Assembly (NCBI GenBank): GCA_938014885.1
Contig: CALLQI010000015.1
Location: 62,001 to 126,000 of the forward strand
Direction: 5' to 3'
Source of the DNA: an uncultured bacterium
GTDB taxonomy: Bacteria > Planctomycetota > UBA8742 > UBA2392
Length of the DNA stretch: 64,000 bases
Shown: piece by piece, positions 52,484-61,664 of the stretch
Numbering within the stretch: position 1 is the stretch's first letter
Layout: every line of letters begins with the position of its first letter
Program-made: the position numbers and the translations under genes
The notes under the pieces: model-generated
The model's database searches: none
What the model saw: the letters and a program-made list of their open reading frames with translations, nothing else
Told to the model about the DNA's origin: nothing

Positions 52484-52923
52484 GGCGCGGAATATGGTCA
52501 CAACCCGTCCCGGATGCAACGGTTACGTGGGGGAAGGGGTACCCCCGCCGGGGGTTATCGAATCCGCGATGTACGATTTGGCTTTGCGAGATCGATCAGG
52601 TCTAGTCAATTGATACTTGAATCAAAATTGGGCGATTGGTAGATATGCGCCACTTGAAATCCGTGTTTGACGCCTAGGCGTATGCGTTCTCAGCCAACTT
52701 GGGGGTTAGCTGAAATGCTGAGCCGTTGACTCTTACCTCGCGACGTGCGACTGCCACCGTTGGCGGTACTGGACGTGGTGTAGTGCGCAGTGGGTGTGAG
52801 GTCACAGCCGGATATAGCAGGGCAAACGGTGCAATAACGCGGGTTTTGAGATTGCTCGGTGAAAGTCCCGCATGGTGCGTGCGGGGTGCCGGGCCAAAGG
52901 AGAGCAGGTGGGGGACACAAAGT
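52484..52923. other. 440-bp gap between Nramp-like gene and second giant gene
   Basis: No gene is seen here. It contains a GC palindrome with GGGGTACCCC (about 52536-52545), an AT-rich stretch with the inverted repeat TTGAT-N6-ATCAA (52610-52625), and a CCCGCA/TGCGGG hairpin (52867-52885) in what would be the leader of the giant gene. An in-frame extension of the giant frame reaches 52726 but carries no signal peptide. Promoters for both divergent genes must lie here. Confidence 0.5.
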
Positions 52924-55900
52924 ATGGTGCGGATTTGGTTGATGTCAGCGCTCACGGCGCTGGCAGTGTTCGGCATGGCCGAACTGAAAGGGCAGACAAC
53001 CTGGACCGGTAGCGTCAGCACAGATTGGGGCACGGCAGGCAACTGGAGCGCGGGACTTCCCAGCAGCATTGTGGACGCCGTCATTCCGTCTGGGACAACC
53101 AACAGCCCCGTCGTGAGCACGGCCTCAACCTGGTACACGCGCAATCTCACGATCAACGCGGGTGCGACGCTTACGATCGGGAACTCATCCACGACGACCT
53201 ACAACTACTTCCGTGTGGCTGGCACTCTGTCGAACGCCGGGACGCTCACGGTTTCAGGCGGCTCGTACTACACGTACGCCTACGCGCAGCAGAATGTAGT
53301 CAACACTGGCACGATCAACGTCGCGGCGGCCAGTACCTACACGACAGGCATGTACTTTGGAGGCAGCAGTATTCCGAGTACATACACGGTTACCAACTCG
53401 GGTACGATCAGCTGCCCAAACACCTACTCGCGAATCTACTTCTACGGCGCCTGCACTAACCAAACGGGCGCGACGATCACAAGTTACAGCTACCTGTACT
53501 TCTATCGCGACTTGACCAACGCGGGCACGCTGTCGATGACCTATACGTCGTCCAGCTACGCCTACTTTTACGGATCACTGACGAACAGCGGCTCGATCAG
53601 TTTTGCGGGCATCGGGTCGAACTACTTCTACGGCAACATCACCAACAATGGCACGACCTTTAACGTCGGCAACCGGACGTGTTACTTCAATGCGGTAGCC
53701 ACCACTTCTTATCCGGATGCGGTGCTGAATGCCTCAATCAGCGGTACTTCGGCGACTTCGCTGTACTACCTCTACATACAGAAGTACATCGGCACTACGT
53801 CGTTCGGCAAACTGACCATCAATTGTGACGTGACCACCACCTACAGTTCGACGCAGTCGACCTACCTATATGGCGGTACCCTGGAGATTGGCGCGGCAAC
53901 TCTGACGACCTACGCCTTCTACACCGGCACGAGCGCCACCTACCAACCCACGCTTGAGATGACGAACGCGAACGCGCGTCTATACTGCACGTATCGCTTC
54001 TACCCGTACACCGCCTGCCTTGAGAACATCACTGCCGGCACGATCGATGTGGGTACCTACGCTTACATCTACAGCAATTCGTTCACGCCCACCGGCGGCA
54101 CGCTGCGCTTTGTGGGTACCACCGGCTACCTCTACATGACCAGCAGCTACACTTCAGCTCGACTGTTCAATGTCCAGATCGGCAACGGCAGCAGTTGCAC
54201 CTGCTACATTGGGACCGGCCCGCACAACTACTCCGGCTCGCTCACGATCTCGACCAATGCGACGGCGGTGGCGAATACCGCCTCGATGCTGATCAACGTC
54301 GCCGGCAATTGGGTCAACAACGGCACCTTCACCGCCAACACCAGCACCGTCACCTTCAACGGCACCAGCACCATCAGCGGCACCTCGACCACCACCTTCA
54401 ATCACCTCGCGGTGGCGACGGCCTCGACCCTGACGGCCTCGACGGGAACGGTGAACGTCAATGGCAACTTCACCCGCACCGGAACCTTCAACCACAACAA
54501 CGGTACGGTTGCCTTCACCGGGACCACGGCCTCAACGATTTCCGGCGGGCCGACGTTCTACAACCTGAGCTGCACGGCGGCGGGCAAGACACTTACCTTC
54601 ACCTCCAGCACGACAACGACGGTAGCCGGGGTCCTGACACTGAACGGCATCAGCGGAAGCCCTGTATATGTGCGCGCCAGCAGCACCGGCGTGCAGGCGA
54701 CAATCAATGATGCGGGCACCGAGTCGATTGGCTATGTGGACGTGCAGGACTCAGCGGCCAGCAGCCAGATCAATGCCAGCGCCAACGGCTGGGACAACGG
54801 CAACAACACCAACTGGCTGTTCCCGATGCGCGTCACGGCGGCCGCCACGGCGGGCTCTGCGATCCAGCGCTACGCCCACGAAACCGGCAACGGTGACGGC
54901 ATCCAGGCCGGCGTGTTCACGCTTTCGGCTAACAGCGCAGGCAGCCCGACGGTCACCAGCATTACCCTGCAGGCATCCGGCACCGCCGATGATTCGACCG
55001 CATACTCTGAAGTCGCGCTCTACCGAGACACCGGCGGCACCACCGCCCAGTACGACGCCGGCGTGGACACGATTTACGGCACGGCCGTGACCGCATACTC
55101 GGCCGACAATGGCACCGCCACATTCACCGCAAACCTGACCATCCCGACCAGCACCAGCGTGACGTTCTTCGTGGTGGTGAAACTGAATGGCTCGACGCTG
55201 GCGACACCCGGGCAAAGCCTGCTGCACCGGGTAAGTGCACTGACGGTGCAATCCGGCCTCACGGCTGGTACTCCGACGGTGTACATGGCGGGCATCACGA
55301 TCCAGACGCCTTCGTTCACGTTTGCCGACCAGGGTGGTACGGCGCAGACGGCTTACCCGAGCTCGGGTGGGCACCTGTTGCAGGAGTTCACGGTCAGCTA
55401 TGCGGCCGGGCCTGCCAACTCGCTTTCGAGTCTGACCTTGGGCTCAGATGGCACCGGCGACGACAGCACGGATTACGACACGGTTGCCATCTACCACGAC
55501 TCGAACACCAACGGCAGCTTCGACTCAGGCACCGACACGCTGGTCGGCTCGCAGACTGCCTTTGCCACCGACAATGGCAGCGTGACTATCACCCTCAGTG
55601 GCAGCGCGGTCAACTTCAGTGCCGGGCAGACCAAGACCTTCTTTGTCGTCGGCACATACAACTCGAACCCCGCACAGGGCGAGACCTTCACCACGGCGGT
55701 CACGGCCGCAGCTTACGGCTACACCGGCACCACCAGCAGCACGCTGCCGGCGCCGGCCGCGGGCTATTCGCCGGGCGTCACGATTGACATCCCCGGCTTC
55801 ACGGTGGCGGACACCAGCCCCGGCGCGCAGACCAACGCGTACATGAACGGCAGCGGCTTCATGCTGCAACGCTTCACGATTGCTTACCCCAGCGGCCCGA

Positions 55901-57669
55901 CCAACGCGGTCACGGGCATCACCGTCAACGCCAGTGGCACCGGCGATGACTTGAACGATTACGCCAGCGTGGCCCTGTTTCGCGATGCCAACAGCAACAG
56001 CACTTATGATTCCGGCACCGACGTGCAGGTGGACACCACCACCGCCTTCAGCGCCGACAACGGCACAGTCACCTTCGCGCTGTCGGGTTCTGAATCCGTG
56101 TTTGCGGCCGGCACCACGCGCGAATACTTCGTGATCGTCGGCTTCAACACCAACGGCAGCAACGGCGACACGTTCCAGAGCCAGGTAACGGGCGTCAGCG
56201 GCACGCAGTTCGGCGCCTCGGTGGCCGGCACGCCTGCCCCCGCCACGGCGGCGCCGGGTTTGCTGCTGCAGGACAACCAGCTGGTCGTCACGCTGAACGG
56301 CCCGGGCTCGGTCACATCAGTGAACAGCAACTCGACCGGCTCATTCGGCAACGGTGAGCTGCTCTGCGACGTGACCCTCACTGCAGGCGTAGCAGCGGCC
56401 TGGGGCGTCAACACCCTCACGTTTGAGGCTGACGGCACCGGCGGCCACGCGACGGACTTCAGCCAGCTCGCACTGTATGAAGACAACGGCAACGCCGTGT
56501 TCGACGCGGCCGACACGCTGGCGGCATCGACTGCCGCGGCCTTTGCGGCCGGTACGCTGGACGTAACCTTCACGCTGACAAGCCCGTCGCTGCCGGGTGG
56601 CACGGCACGGCGGTTCTTCCTTGCCGGCATCCTGAATGGGCTGGCAGTCAGCGGCGAGACCTTCAACGCGTCGCTCTCGGCGACTGGTACCACACCTCCG
56701 ACCGGCGGCACGGTCAGCGGTGTTCCCACGGCGGCCAGTACGGCGCTGATCATTGACACCACGGTGCTGAGTGTCGGCCCCGGCCCGGCGAACCCGGCCG
56801 CGTTCATGCACAAGGCCGGCACAGCGCTGGATCATGTGCTGGGCCAGCTGCGCCTCAGCGCCACGAACAACGACATTGACGTCACGGCGATCACCTTTGC
56901 CACTGCGGGCAGCGGCAACTGGATCGCCGAGACGGATTCCGCCAACGGCTTCCAGGTGTGGCTGGACGACGGCGACGGAGCCTTCAGCGCCCTGTCCGAC
57001 ACGCAACTGTTTGCCAGCGGCGGCGCGGGCAGCATCAACGCGGTGTTTGCCTCGACAGTGACGGTGCCCAACGCGGGCTTCCGCGATCTGTGGATCCGCA
57101 CCAGCCTGCTGTCGTCAGCGGCAATTGGCTCGACTTCACCATTGAGCTGGAACGCCAGCGTCGCCTCGACGACTGATGTCAGCACGGTGGGCGGAGTGCT
57201 GGTGTCGTTCGGTATCACCTCGCCGCAAACCGCCACCCTTAGCGCGGTTGACTTCTTCGTCACCACGTTTACGCCGATCGCTGACCTGCCGGCGGGCGGC
57301 AAGCCGATTACGATCAGCGGCTCGGGTTTCATGAGCCCGCTGGTGGTGCGCATCAACGGCGTGATTTGCCCCGGAACGCCGACAGTGACGCCCACGCAGA
57401 TTTCGGGCCTGTTGGTGCCCGCGGGTACCGGTAGCAATCGAAGCATCGAGATCACCAGCGGCGCGCTGGCCCCGCAGGTGATTTCCCAGACGTTCACTTA
57501 CGAAAACGTCACCATCATCGGCCCCGGCACGGGTGGTGGCGGAGGCGGCGGAGGGGGCGGAGGTTGCGCCGCAACAACGGGCAGTCCGGCCGCGTTGCTG
57601 CTGGCACTGCTGGCCGCCCTGTCTGTCGCAGCAGTACGCAGCAACAGAAGGAACCGCACCACTGCCTGA
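52924..57669 (+). CDS. Second giant surface protein (1581 residues) with Gly-Cys-TM-Arg tail
   Basis: The start ATG at 52924 (GGGGGA upstream) opens a signal peptide (MVRIWLMSALTALAVFGMAE). Residues about 30-630 are unusually rich in Tyr, Ser, Thr, Asn and Gly in short strands (GTLSNAGTLTVSGGSYYTY), suggesting a beta-solenoid or autotransporter-like stalk. From about 640 to 1440 come five related domains of 130-160 residues. Each has a (L/I)(Y/F)xDxNxNGxxDxGxD-type loop, such as IYHDSNTNGSFDSGTDTLVG. A TIG/IPT-like domain follows (GGKPITISGSGFMSPLVVRI). The C-terminus is eleven Gly, Cys, a hydrophobic helix (AALLLALLAALSVAAV) and RSNRRNR. The same tail ends the giant protein at 35059-42906. 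Probably surface-anchored. Confidence 0.85.
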   Translation: MVRIWLMSALTALAVFGMAELKGQTTWTGSVSTDWGTAGNWSAGLPSSIVDAVIPSGTTNSPVVSTASTWYTRNLTINAGATLTIGNSSTTTYNYFRVAGTLSNAGTLTVSGGSYYTYAYAQQNVVNTGTINVAAASTYTTGMYFGGSSIPSTYTVTNSGTISCPNTYSRIYFYGACTNQTGATITSYSYLYFYRDLTNAGTLSMTYTSSSYAYFYGSLTNSGSISFAGIGSNYFYGNITNNGTTFNVGNRTCYFNAVATTSYPDAVLNASISGTSATSLYYLYIQKYIGTTSFGKLTINCDVTTTYSSTQSTYLYGGTLEIGAATLTTYAFYTGTSATYQPTLEMTNANARLYCTYRFYPYTACLENITAGTIDVGTYAYIYSNSFTPTGGTLRFVGTTGYLYMTSSYTSARLFNVQIGNGSSCTCYIGTGPHNYSGSLTISTNATAVANTASMLINVAGNWVNNGTFTANTSTVTFNGTSTISGTSTTTFNHLAVATASTLTASTGTVNVNGNFTRTGTFNHNNGTVAFTGTTASTISGGPTFYNLSCTAAGKTLTFTSSTTTTVAGVLTLNGISGSPVYVRASSTGVQATINDAGTESIGYVDVQDSAASSQINASANGWDNGNNTNWLFPMRVTAAATAGSAIQRYAHETGNGDGIQAGVFTLSANSAGSPTVTSITLQASGTADDSTAYSEVALYRDTGGTTAQYDAGVDTIYGTAVTAYSADNGTATFTANLTIPTSTSVTFFVVVKLNGSTLATPGQSLLHRVSALTVQSGLTAGTPTVYMAGITIQTPSFTFADQGGTAQTAYPSSGGHLLQEFTVSYAAGPANSLSSLTLGSDGTGDDSTDYDTVAIYHDSNTNGSFDSGTDTLVGSQTAFATDNGSVTITLSGSAVNFSAGQTKTFFVVGTYNSNPAQGETFTTAVTAAAYGYTGTTSSTLPAPAAGYSPGVTIDIPGFTVADTSPGAQTNAYMNGSGFMLQRFTIAYPSGPTNAVTGITVNASGTGDDLNDYASVALFRDANSNSTYDSGTDVQVDTTTAFSADNGTVTFALSGSESVFAAGTTREYFVIVGFNTNGSNGDTFQSQVTGVSGTQFGASVAGTPAPATAAPGLLLQDNQLVVTLNGPGSVTSVNSNSTGSFGNGELLCDVTLTAGVAAAWGVNTLTFEADGTGGHATDFSQLALYEDNGNAVFDAADTLAASTAAAFAAGTLDVTFTLTSPSLPGGTARRFFLAGILNGLAVSGETFNASLSATGTTPPTGGTVSGVPTAASTALIIDTTVLSVGPGPANPAAFMHKAGTALDHVLGQLRLSATNNDIDVTAITFATAGSGNWIAETDSANGFQVWLDDGDGAFSALSDTQLFASGGAGSINAVFASTVTVPNAGFRDLWIRTSLLSSAAIGSTSPLSWNASVASTTDVSTVGGVLVSFGITSPQTATLSAVDFFVTTFTPIADLPAGGKPITISGSGFMSPLVVRINGVICPGTPTVTPTQISGLLVPAGTGSNRSIEITSGALAPQVISQTFTYENVTIIGPGTGGGGGGGGGGGCAATTGSPAALLLALLAALSVAAVRSNRRNRTTA

Positions 57670-57691
57670 CCCCACGCAGGCAGTGCAAGAG

Positions 57692-57729
57692 ACCGGCACG
57701 GGAAACCGCGCCGGTTTTCTTTTCACAGG
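57692..57729 (+). terminator. Rho-independent terminator of the second giant gene
   Basis: ACCGGC-A-CGG-GAAA-CCG-C-GCCGGT forms a nine-pair stem with one internal mismatch and a GAAA loop. It is followed by TTTTCTTTT, 22 bp after the stop codon. Confidence 0.85.
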
Positions 57730-57817
57730 ATGAACATGGTCTGGTTTGTCTTTTGGGGCGGGCTATGGCGGCGGAATAGCGGCTGATCTAGCTTGCGTTC
57801 TGGGGGTTGGAGCTTCC

Positions 57818-58657
57818 ATGAGTTTTGCCTTGGAACATGAGCGTGAGGCCCGGGAATTCCTGGCGGAGCTGCGCCGCGAAATCAGCACCCATGCCGGTGT
57901 GGGCCACTCGATTCTCGGCCGCATGAAGACGGACCCGCGTTCGCGCTTTGATTTCATGGTGCTTGCGGGGCAGCACTTTCCACTGGTGGGCAATTTCACG
58001 CGCTACATGGAGTTACTGCTGCTGCGCGCGCCCTCCAGCGAGGCCAAGTGCTGGCTGGCCAAAGTGCTCGTAGACGAATACGGCGAACGCAGCGAGGGCC
58101 AGGACCACGCCGAGCACTACCAGAAGTTCATGCACGCCGCCGGCCACACGCCCGGTCAGGAAGACAACGTGCCTCTGCACCCCGAAGTCGTGAACTTCAT
58201 TCGCGAGCACTATCGCATCTGCATTGAAGAACCATTCTTGGTCGGCCTGGGTGCTTTAGGCCCCGGCCACGAATGGAGTATTCCCGCGATGTTCGAGCTG
58301 GCCGTGGCCGGATTGCGCAAGGCCGGCTTCGCCGAAAAAGAAATCGAGTACTGGACCATGCACATGGACCAGGACCAGGACCACGGCGCATGGTTGGAAG
58401 AAGCGCTGGTGGGCTACTGCGCCACGCCCGAGCAGCGCTCGCAGATTCGCCGGGGTGCGCTGCTCAGCCTCGACGCGCGCGAGCGCTTCTGGTGGGGCGT
58501 CACCGACAAGATCGTCAGTGAGGCCACGCGCAAGAATCTGCCGCCGGGCCACAGTGCGGCCTCAAGCGAGGGGCAGATCACGCTGCGGCAACTGCGCGCG
58601 AAGTGGCGGATTGAGCCCAAGTTGATCGAAGACACCACACAGGAATCTACCTCATGA
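57818..58657 (+). CDS. Haem-oxygenase-like diiron protein (iron-containing redox enzyme family)
   Basis: 279 residues. The start ATG at 57818 has GGAG upstream. It is all-helical with the layout of TenA/PqqC/CADD-like haem-oxygenase-fold proteins. Metal-ligand candidates are the Glu/Asp/His in VDEYGERSEGQDHAEHY (about residues 83-99) and the later MHMDQDQDHGAWLEEAL (about 188-204). These match the E-x-H-rich pattern of haem-oxygenase-like diiron oxidases. It overlaps the ferrochelatase start by four bases, so the two are co-translated and it probably works in haem or porphyrin metabolism. The actual substrate is unknown. Confidence 0.75.
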   Translation: MSFALEHEREAREFLAELRREISTHAGVGHSILGRMKTDPRSRFDFMVLAGQHFPLVGNFTRYMELLLLRAPSSEAKCWLAKVLVDEYGERSEGQDHAEHYQKFMHAAGHTPGQEDNVPLHPEVVNFIREHYRICIEEPFLVGLGALGPGHEWSIPAMFELAVAGLRKAGFAEKEIEYWTMHMDQDQDHGAWLEEALVGYCATPEQRSQIRRGALLSLDARERFWWGVTDKIVSEATRKNLPPGHSAASSEGQITLRQLRAKWRIEPKLIEDTTQESTS

Positions 58658-59613
58658 GCGCCGATCACCTGCTGGTAGTCGCCTTTGGCGGACCCACCCC
58701 GGGCTGCTGCAAGCGTCACGACCCCTGTCCCGGCGAGGCCCACTGCTTCGTCAGCGGCATCTTTGGTGACAACCCGGCCCGCGCCGCCCGTGTGGCCGAA
58801 GTGGTCGAGCACTACAAAGCGCTGGGAGGTTTCTCGCGCTTTAACGAGATCACGGAAGCCCAGGCCCACGCCGTGCAGGCTGAGCTTGCACGCCGCGGGA
58901 TCAAGCTGGGCGTGACCGTCGGCTATGACCATTGGCAGCCGCACATTGCCGACAAAGTGGTGGCGATGGCCGAAGGCGGCACGCGCGAGTTCGTGACGCT
59001 GGTGATGACGCCGCACCAATCATCGGTGAGCTGGGACGCCTATCTGCGCCGGGTCAGTGAAGGTCTCGACAAGCTGCCGGAATCCGGCCGCCCGCGCTGG
59101 GCCGGTGTCTGCGAGCCTTTCTGGAACAAACCCGGTTTCATTGACGCGCTGGCTGATCGCATTGCCTCCGCCGCGGGCAAGCTTGGCGCGAACCTGAAGT
59201 CGCCTGAAACCGGCCTGCTGCTTTCGGCCCACGCGGTGCCGCTGCCGATTGTGCGCACAAGCCAGTACACCCAGCAGATCGCGGAAACCGCGAAGCTGGT
59301 GGCTGCGCGCCTTGAGGCCGCGAACTGGGCCGTCGGCTACCAGAGTGCGCCCAGCGACAGCAAAATCGAATGGACCACGCCGTTCATTGAGCACGCGATG
59401 GACAGGCTGAAAGAAGCCGGCGCGAAGCAGATCGTGGCGGCGCCCATCGGCTTCCTGTGCGACAACGTCGAAGTTCTCTACGACCTGGGTGTCGAGGGCC
59501 GCGAGCACGCCGAGAAACTTGGCGTTGAGTTTGCAGCTGCGGAATCGGTCAACACGCACCCTGCATTCATCAGCATGCTCGCCGACCAGGTACAGGCCGC
59601 GCTGGCCCGCTGA
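58654..59613 (+). CDS. hemH: Ferrochelatase with N-terminal Cys cluster
   Basis: 319 residues. It inserts Fe(II) into protoporphyrin or coproporphyrin. The catalytic His is in LLLSAHAVPLP (about residue 192) and the conserved Glu in GFLCDNVEVLYDL (about 271). The N-terminal block, which in most ferrochelatases reads LLxNLGxPxxxxxVxxFL, here reads LLVVAFGGPTPGCCKRHDPC with a further Cys six residues on. Four Cys lie within 14 residues (CC-x5-C-x5-C). Such a cluster is unusual and could bind metal or an Fe-S centre. Translation is coupled to the diiron protein upstream. It converges on the RimK-like gene with one base between stops. Confidence 0.9.
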   Translation: MSADHLLVVAFGGPTPGCCKRHDPCPGEAHCFVSGIFGDNPARAARVAEVVEHYKALGGFSRFNEITEAQAHAVQAELARRGIKLGVTVGYDHWQPHIADKVVAMAEGGTREFVTLVMTPHQSSVSWDAYLRRVSEGLDKLPESGRPRWAGVCEPFWNKPGFIDALADRIASAAGKLGANLKSPETGLLLSAHAVPLPIVRTSQYTQQIAETAKLVAARLEAANWAVGYQSAPSDSKIEWTTPFIEHAMDRLKEAGAKQIVAAPIGFLCDNVEVLYDLGVEGREHAEKLGVEFAAAESVNTHPAFISMLADQVQAALAR

Positions 59614-59614
59614 G

Positions 59615-60787
59615 CTACGTTCGTTCGGCGTAGCGGGCGCGGGTGTCGTCGGTGGGTGCCTTCAGCAGGCTCTTCATGGCCAGCAGCTTGCCGTAGCACA
59701 GCAACCTGTCGCCCGCGAAGATCTGGCGTGACACCCGCGGGTTCGGAATCGTCGTGCTTTCGCGCATGATGCTGAGCACCAGGATGTCGCGGTCGCGCAG
59801 GCCGCTTTCCTTGATGGTCTTGCCCACGAGTTCGCTGTCCGGGCTGATCGGGATCTCGACCACGCCGTAACCCTGGTTCAGCGTCAGGCGCTGGCGCACG
59901 TCGATTTCCGGGAACAGCACTTCTTCTTCGATGTGCTGGATGATCGCGCCGGCCACATCGACGCGGGTGGCACCCTCGATCCCTTCGAGGCCGGGGCTGC
60001 TGTTCACTTCCATCACCATCGGCCCGTCGTTGCTTTCGAGCATGTCGACGCCGGCGACCCGCAAACCCAGGATCTGCGCGGCATGCACGGCGGTGCGTTC
60101 GTACTCCGGCGAAATCTGGATCGGCATGGCAATCGCGCCGCGGTGCACGTTGCTGCGGAATTCGCCGGGCTGCGCGCTGCGACGCATGGCTGCCACGACC
60201 TTTCCGCCGACGACAAAGGCGCGCACGTCGCGGCCGCGGCTTTCTTCAACGAAGTTCTGGATCAGTACGTTCTGGCGCGCGGTCTGCAGTGTCTCAATGA
60301 TTGCTTCGGCGATCTTGTTGTTGTCGGCCAAGATCACGCCGATGCCCTGGGTGCCCTCCAGCAGCTTGATGATGACGGGGGCACCGCCCACACGCTCAAT
60401 GGCGGGGATCACGCTGCCGCGCTGGCGCACGAAGCTGGTCTTGGGGATGCCGACGTGATGGCGACTGAGAATCTGGAACGCGCGCAGCTTGTCGCGGCTG
60501 GTGGCAATCGCGCTGCTTGTGTTCAGGCAAAACGCACCCATCTGCTCAAACTGGCGTACGAGTGCCGTGCCGAAGAATGTGATGCTGGCGCCGATACGCG
60601 GGATGATCGCGTCGAAGCGGCCGAGCTTCTTTTCCTTGTAGTAGAGCTGTGGGTTGCGTCTCTCGACGTCGATGCTGAATTTCAGCGGGTCGAGGATGCG
60701 GACGTCGTGGCCGCGCTCGCGGGCGGCGTCACGCAGGCGCCGCGTGCTGTAAAGCCGCGGGCCCTGTGAAATGATGGCAATGCGCAA
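59615..60787 (-). CDS. RimK-like ATP-grasp ligase fused to TrkA_C domain
   Basis: 390 residues. The chosen start is TTG 60787 (LRIAIISQGP), with GAGG nine bases upstream; no good ATG is near. Residues about 1-290 are a RimK-type ATP-grasp glutamate ligase (GAPVIIKLLEGTQGIGVIL, DVRAFVVGGKVVAAMRR, VAGVDMLESNDGPMVMEVNS, with Asp, Glu and Asn metal ligands). Residues about 305-385 form a TrkA_C/RCK_C-like domain (VEIPISPDSELVGKTIKESG, FAGDRLLCYGK). That domain normally binds a small ligand in ion channels. The fusion suggests ligand-regulated addition of glutamate, or of a different amino acid, to a protein or cofactor. Confidence 0.82.
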   Translation of the reverse strand: MRIAIISQGPRLYSTRRLRDAARERGHDVRILDPLKFSIDVERRNPQLYYKEKKLGRFDAIIPRIGASITFFGTALVRQFEQMGAFCLNTSSAIATSRDKLRAFQILSRHHVGIPKTSFVRQRGSVIPAIERVGGAPVIIKLLEGTQGIGVILADNNKIAEAIIETLQTARQNVLIQNFVEESRGRDVRAFVVGGKVVAAMRRSAQPGEFRSNVHRGAIAMPIQISPEYERTAVHAAQILGLRVAGVDMLESNDGPMVMEVNSSPGLEGIEGATRVDVAGAIIQHIEEEVLFPEIDVRQRLTLNQGYGVVEIPISPDSELVGKTIKESGLRDRDILVLSIMRESTTIPNPRVSRQIFAGDRLLCYGKLLAMKSLLKAPTDDTRARYAERT

Positions 60788-60878
60788 GGAAGTACCCTCA
60801 GGAGTGCCCGCGCAGTCTAACGATTTGGTGGCGCGGTACGCAAATGGGCGCATGCTAGGGTGTGGCGAGAGACACAAA

Positions 60879-61664
60879 TCAGGCGCGGCAGACAGTCCAG
60901 ATCTGCTCTGCCCCGTGGCGGTAGGGCTCGCCGGCAAATCCGCCTTCGAGCTTCAGCACGTTCAGGCCGCACAGCTCAAACAGGTGTTCCATTTCGTAGC
61001 GGAAGCAGTAGCGCAGGCTGATGCGGTGGTTCTTGCGCCATACGCTGTCGCCGCGCGCGCTGAATTTCTCGAACACCCAATGCTCTTCGAAGCGCTGCTC
61101 TTCGGGGCAGGTCACGCGGCTGCTGACGACGCTCAGCGTGCCGCCGTCTTCGGTGGCGACGTCGTGTACCTTGCGCAGCAGTGTGCCGTCGCGGTCCACG
61201 TTGCCGCCCAGAATGCGCAGGTTGGGGTCGAACAGGTTGATCACCAGCTTGCCTTGACGCGTCAAGTGCTCGCGGCATGAATGCAGGCAGGCCTTCTGGT
61301 CGTCGGTCGTCAACAGGTGCAAAAACGCGCGGTAAGGGATCACGATCAGCGGAAAAGTCTGCCCCAGCGCAAAGCCGCGCATGTCGCCCTGCAGCAGCTT
61401 CACGCGCTTGCGCACGGGTGCAGGCTCCGTGGCCAGCTTGAAGTGCGCGGCTTCCAGCATGCTCTGCGACAGCTCAAGGCCCGTGACCCGCGCGCCCGTG
61501 CGTGCCATCGGTATCGTCACGCGGCCGGTGCCGCAGGCCAGCTCCAGCACCTTGCCCGCGCGCTTGGCGGCGGCCGCAAACCAGGCTTCGTCGCCGGGTA
61601 CGCCGGTGCCGAACTGGTCGTACAGTGCCGGCGCGTCGTACAGGTCGTTGGGGTCGCGGCTCAT
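60879..61664 (-). CDS. Class I SAM-dependent methyltransferase
   Basis: 261 residues. The glycine-rich SAM motif VLELACGTGRVTIPMA (about residues 38-53) and the acidic end of the next strand (VTGLELSQSMLE) define a class I methyltransferase of the Methyltransf_25/11 group. Later strands read FPLIVIPYRAFLHL and KLVINLFDPN. Its start overlaps the birA stop by four bases (ATGA), so it is translated with the biotin ligase. That raises the possibility of a link to biotin, for example BioC-like, but the sequence is not specific and the substrate is unknown. Confidence 0.82.
   Translation of the reverse strand: MSRDPNDLYDAPALYDQFGTGVPGDEAWFAAAAKRAGKVLELACGTGRVTIPMARTGARVTGLELSQSMLEAAHFKLATEPAPVRKRVKLLQGDMRGFALGQTFPLIVIPYRAFLHLLTTDDQKACLHSCREHLTRQGKLVINLFDPNLRILGGNVDRDGTLLRKVHDVATEDGGTLSVVSSRVTCPEEQRFEEHWVFEKFSARGDSVWRKNHRISLRYCFRYEMEHLFELCGLNVLKLEGGFAGEPYRHGAEQIWTVCRA

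Noticed and set aside
52790..52900. Possible c-di-GMP (GEMM) riboswitch or group II intron fragment, from AGGGCAAAC and GGTGAAAGTCCC stretches
   Set aside because: The conserved elements are not in the required order or spacing, and no paired P1 helix or intron domains could be traced; kept only as a hairpin-containing leader.
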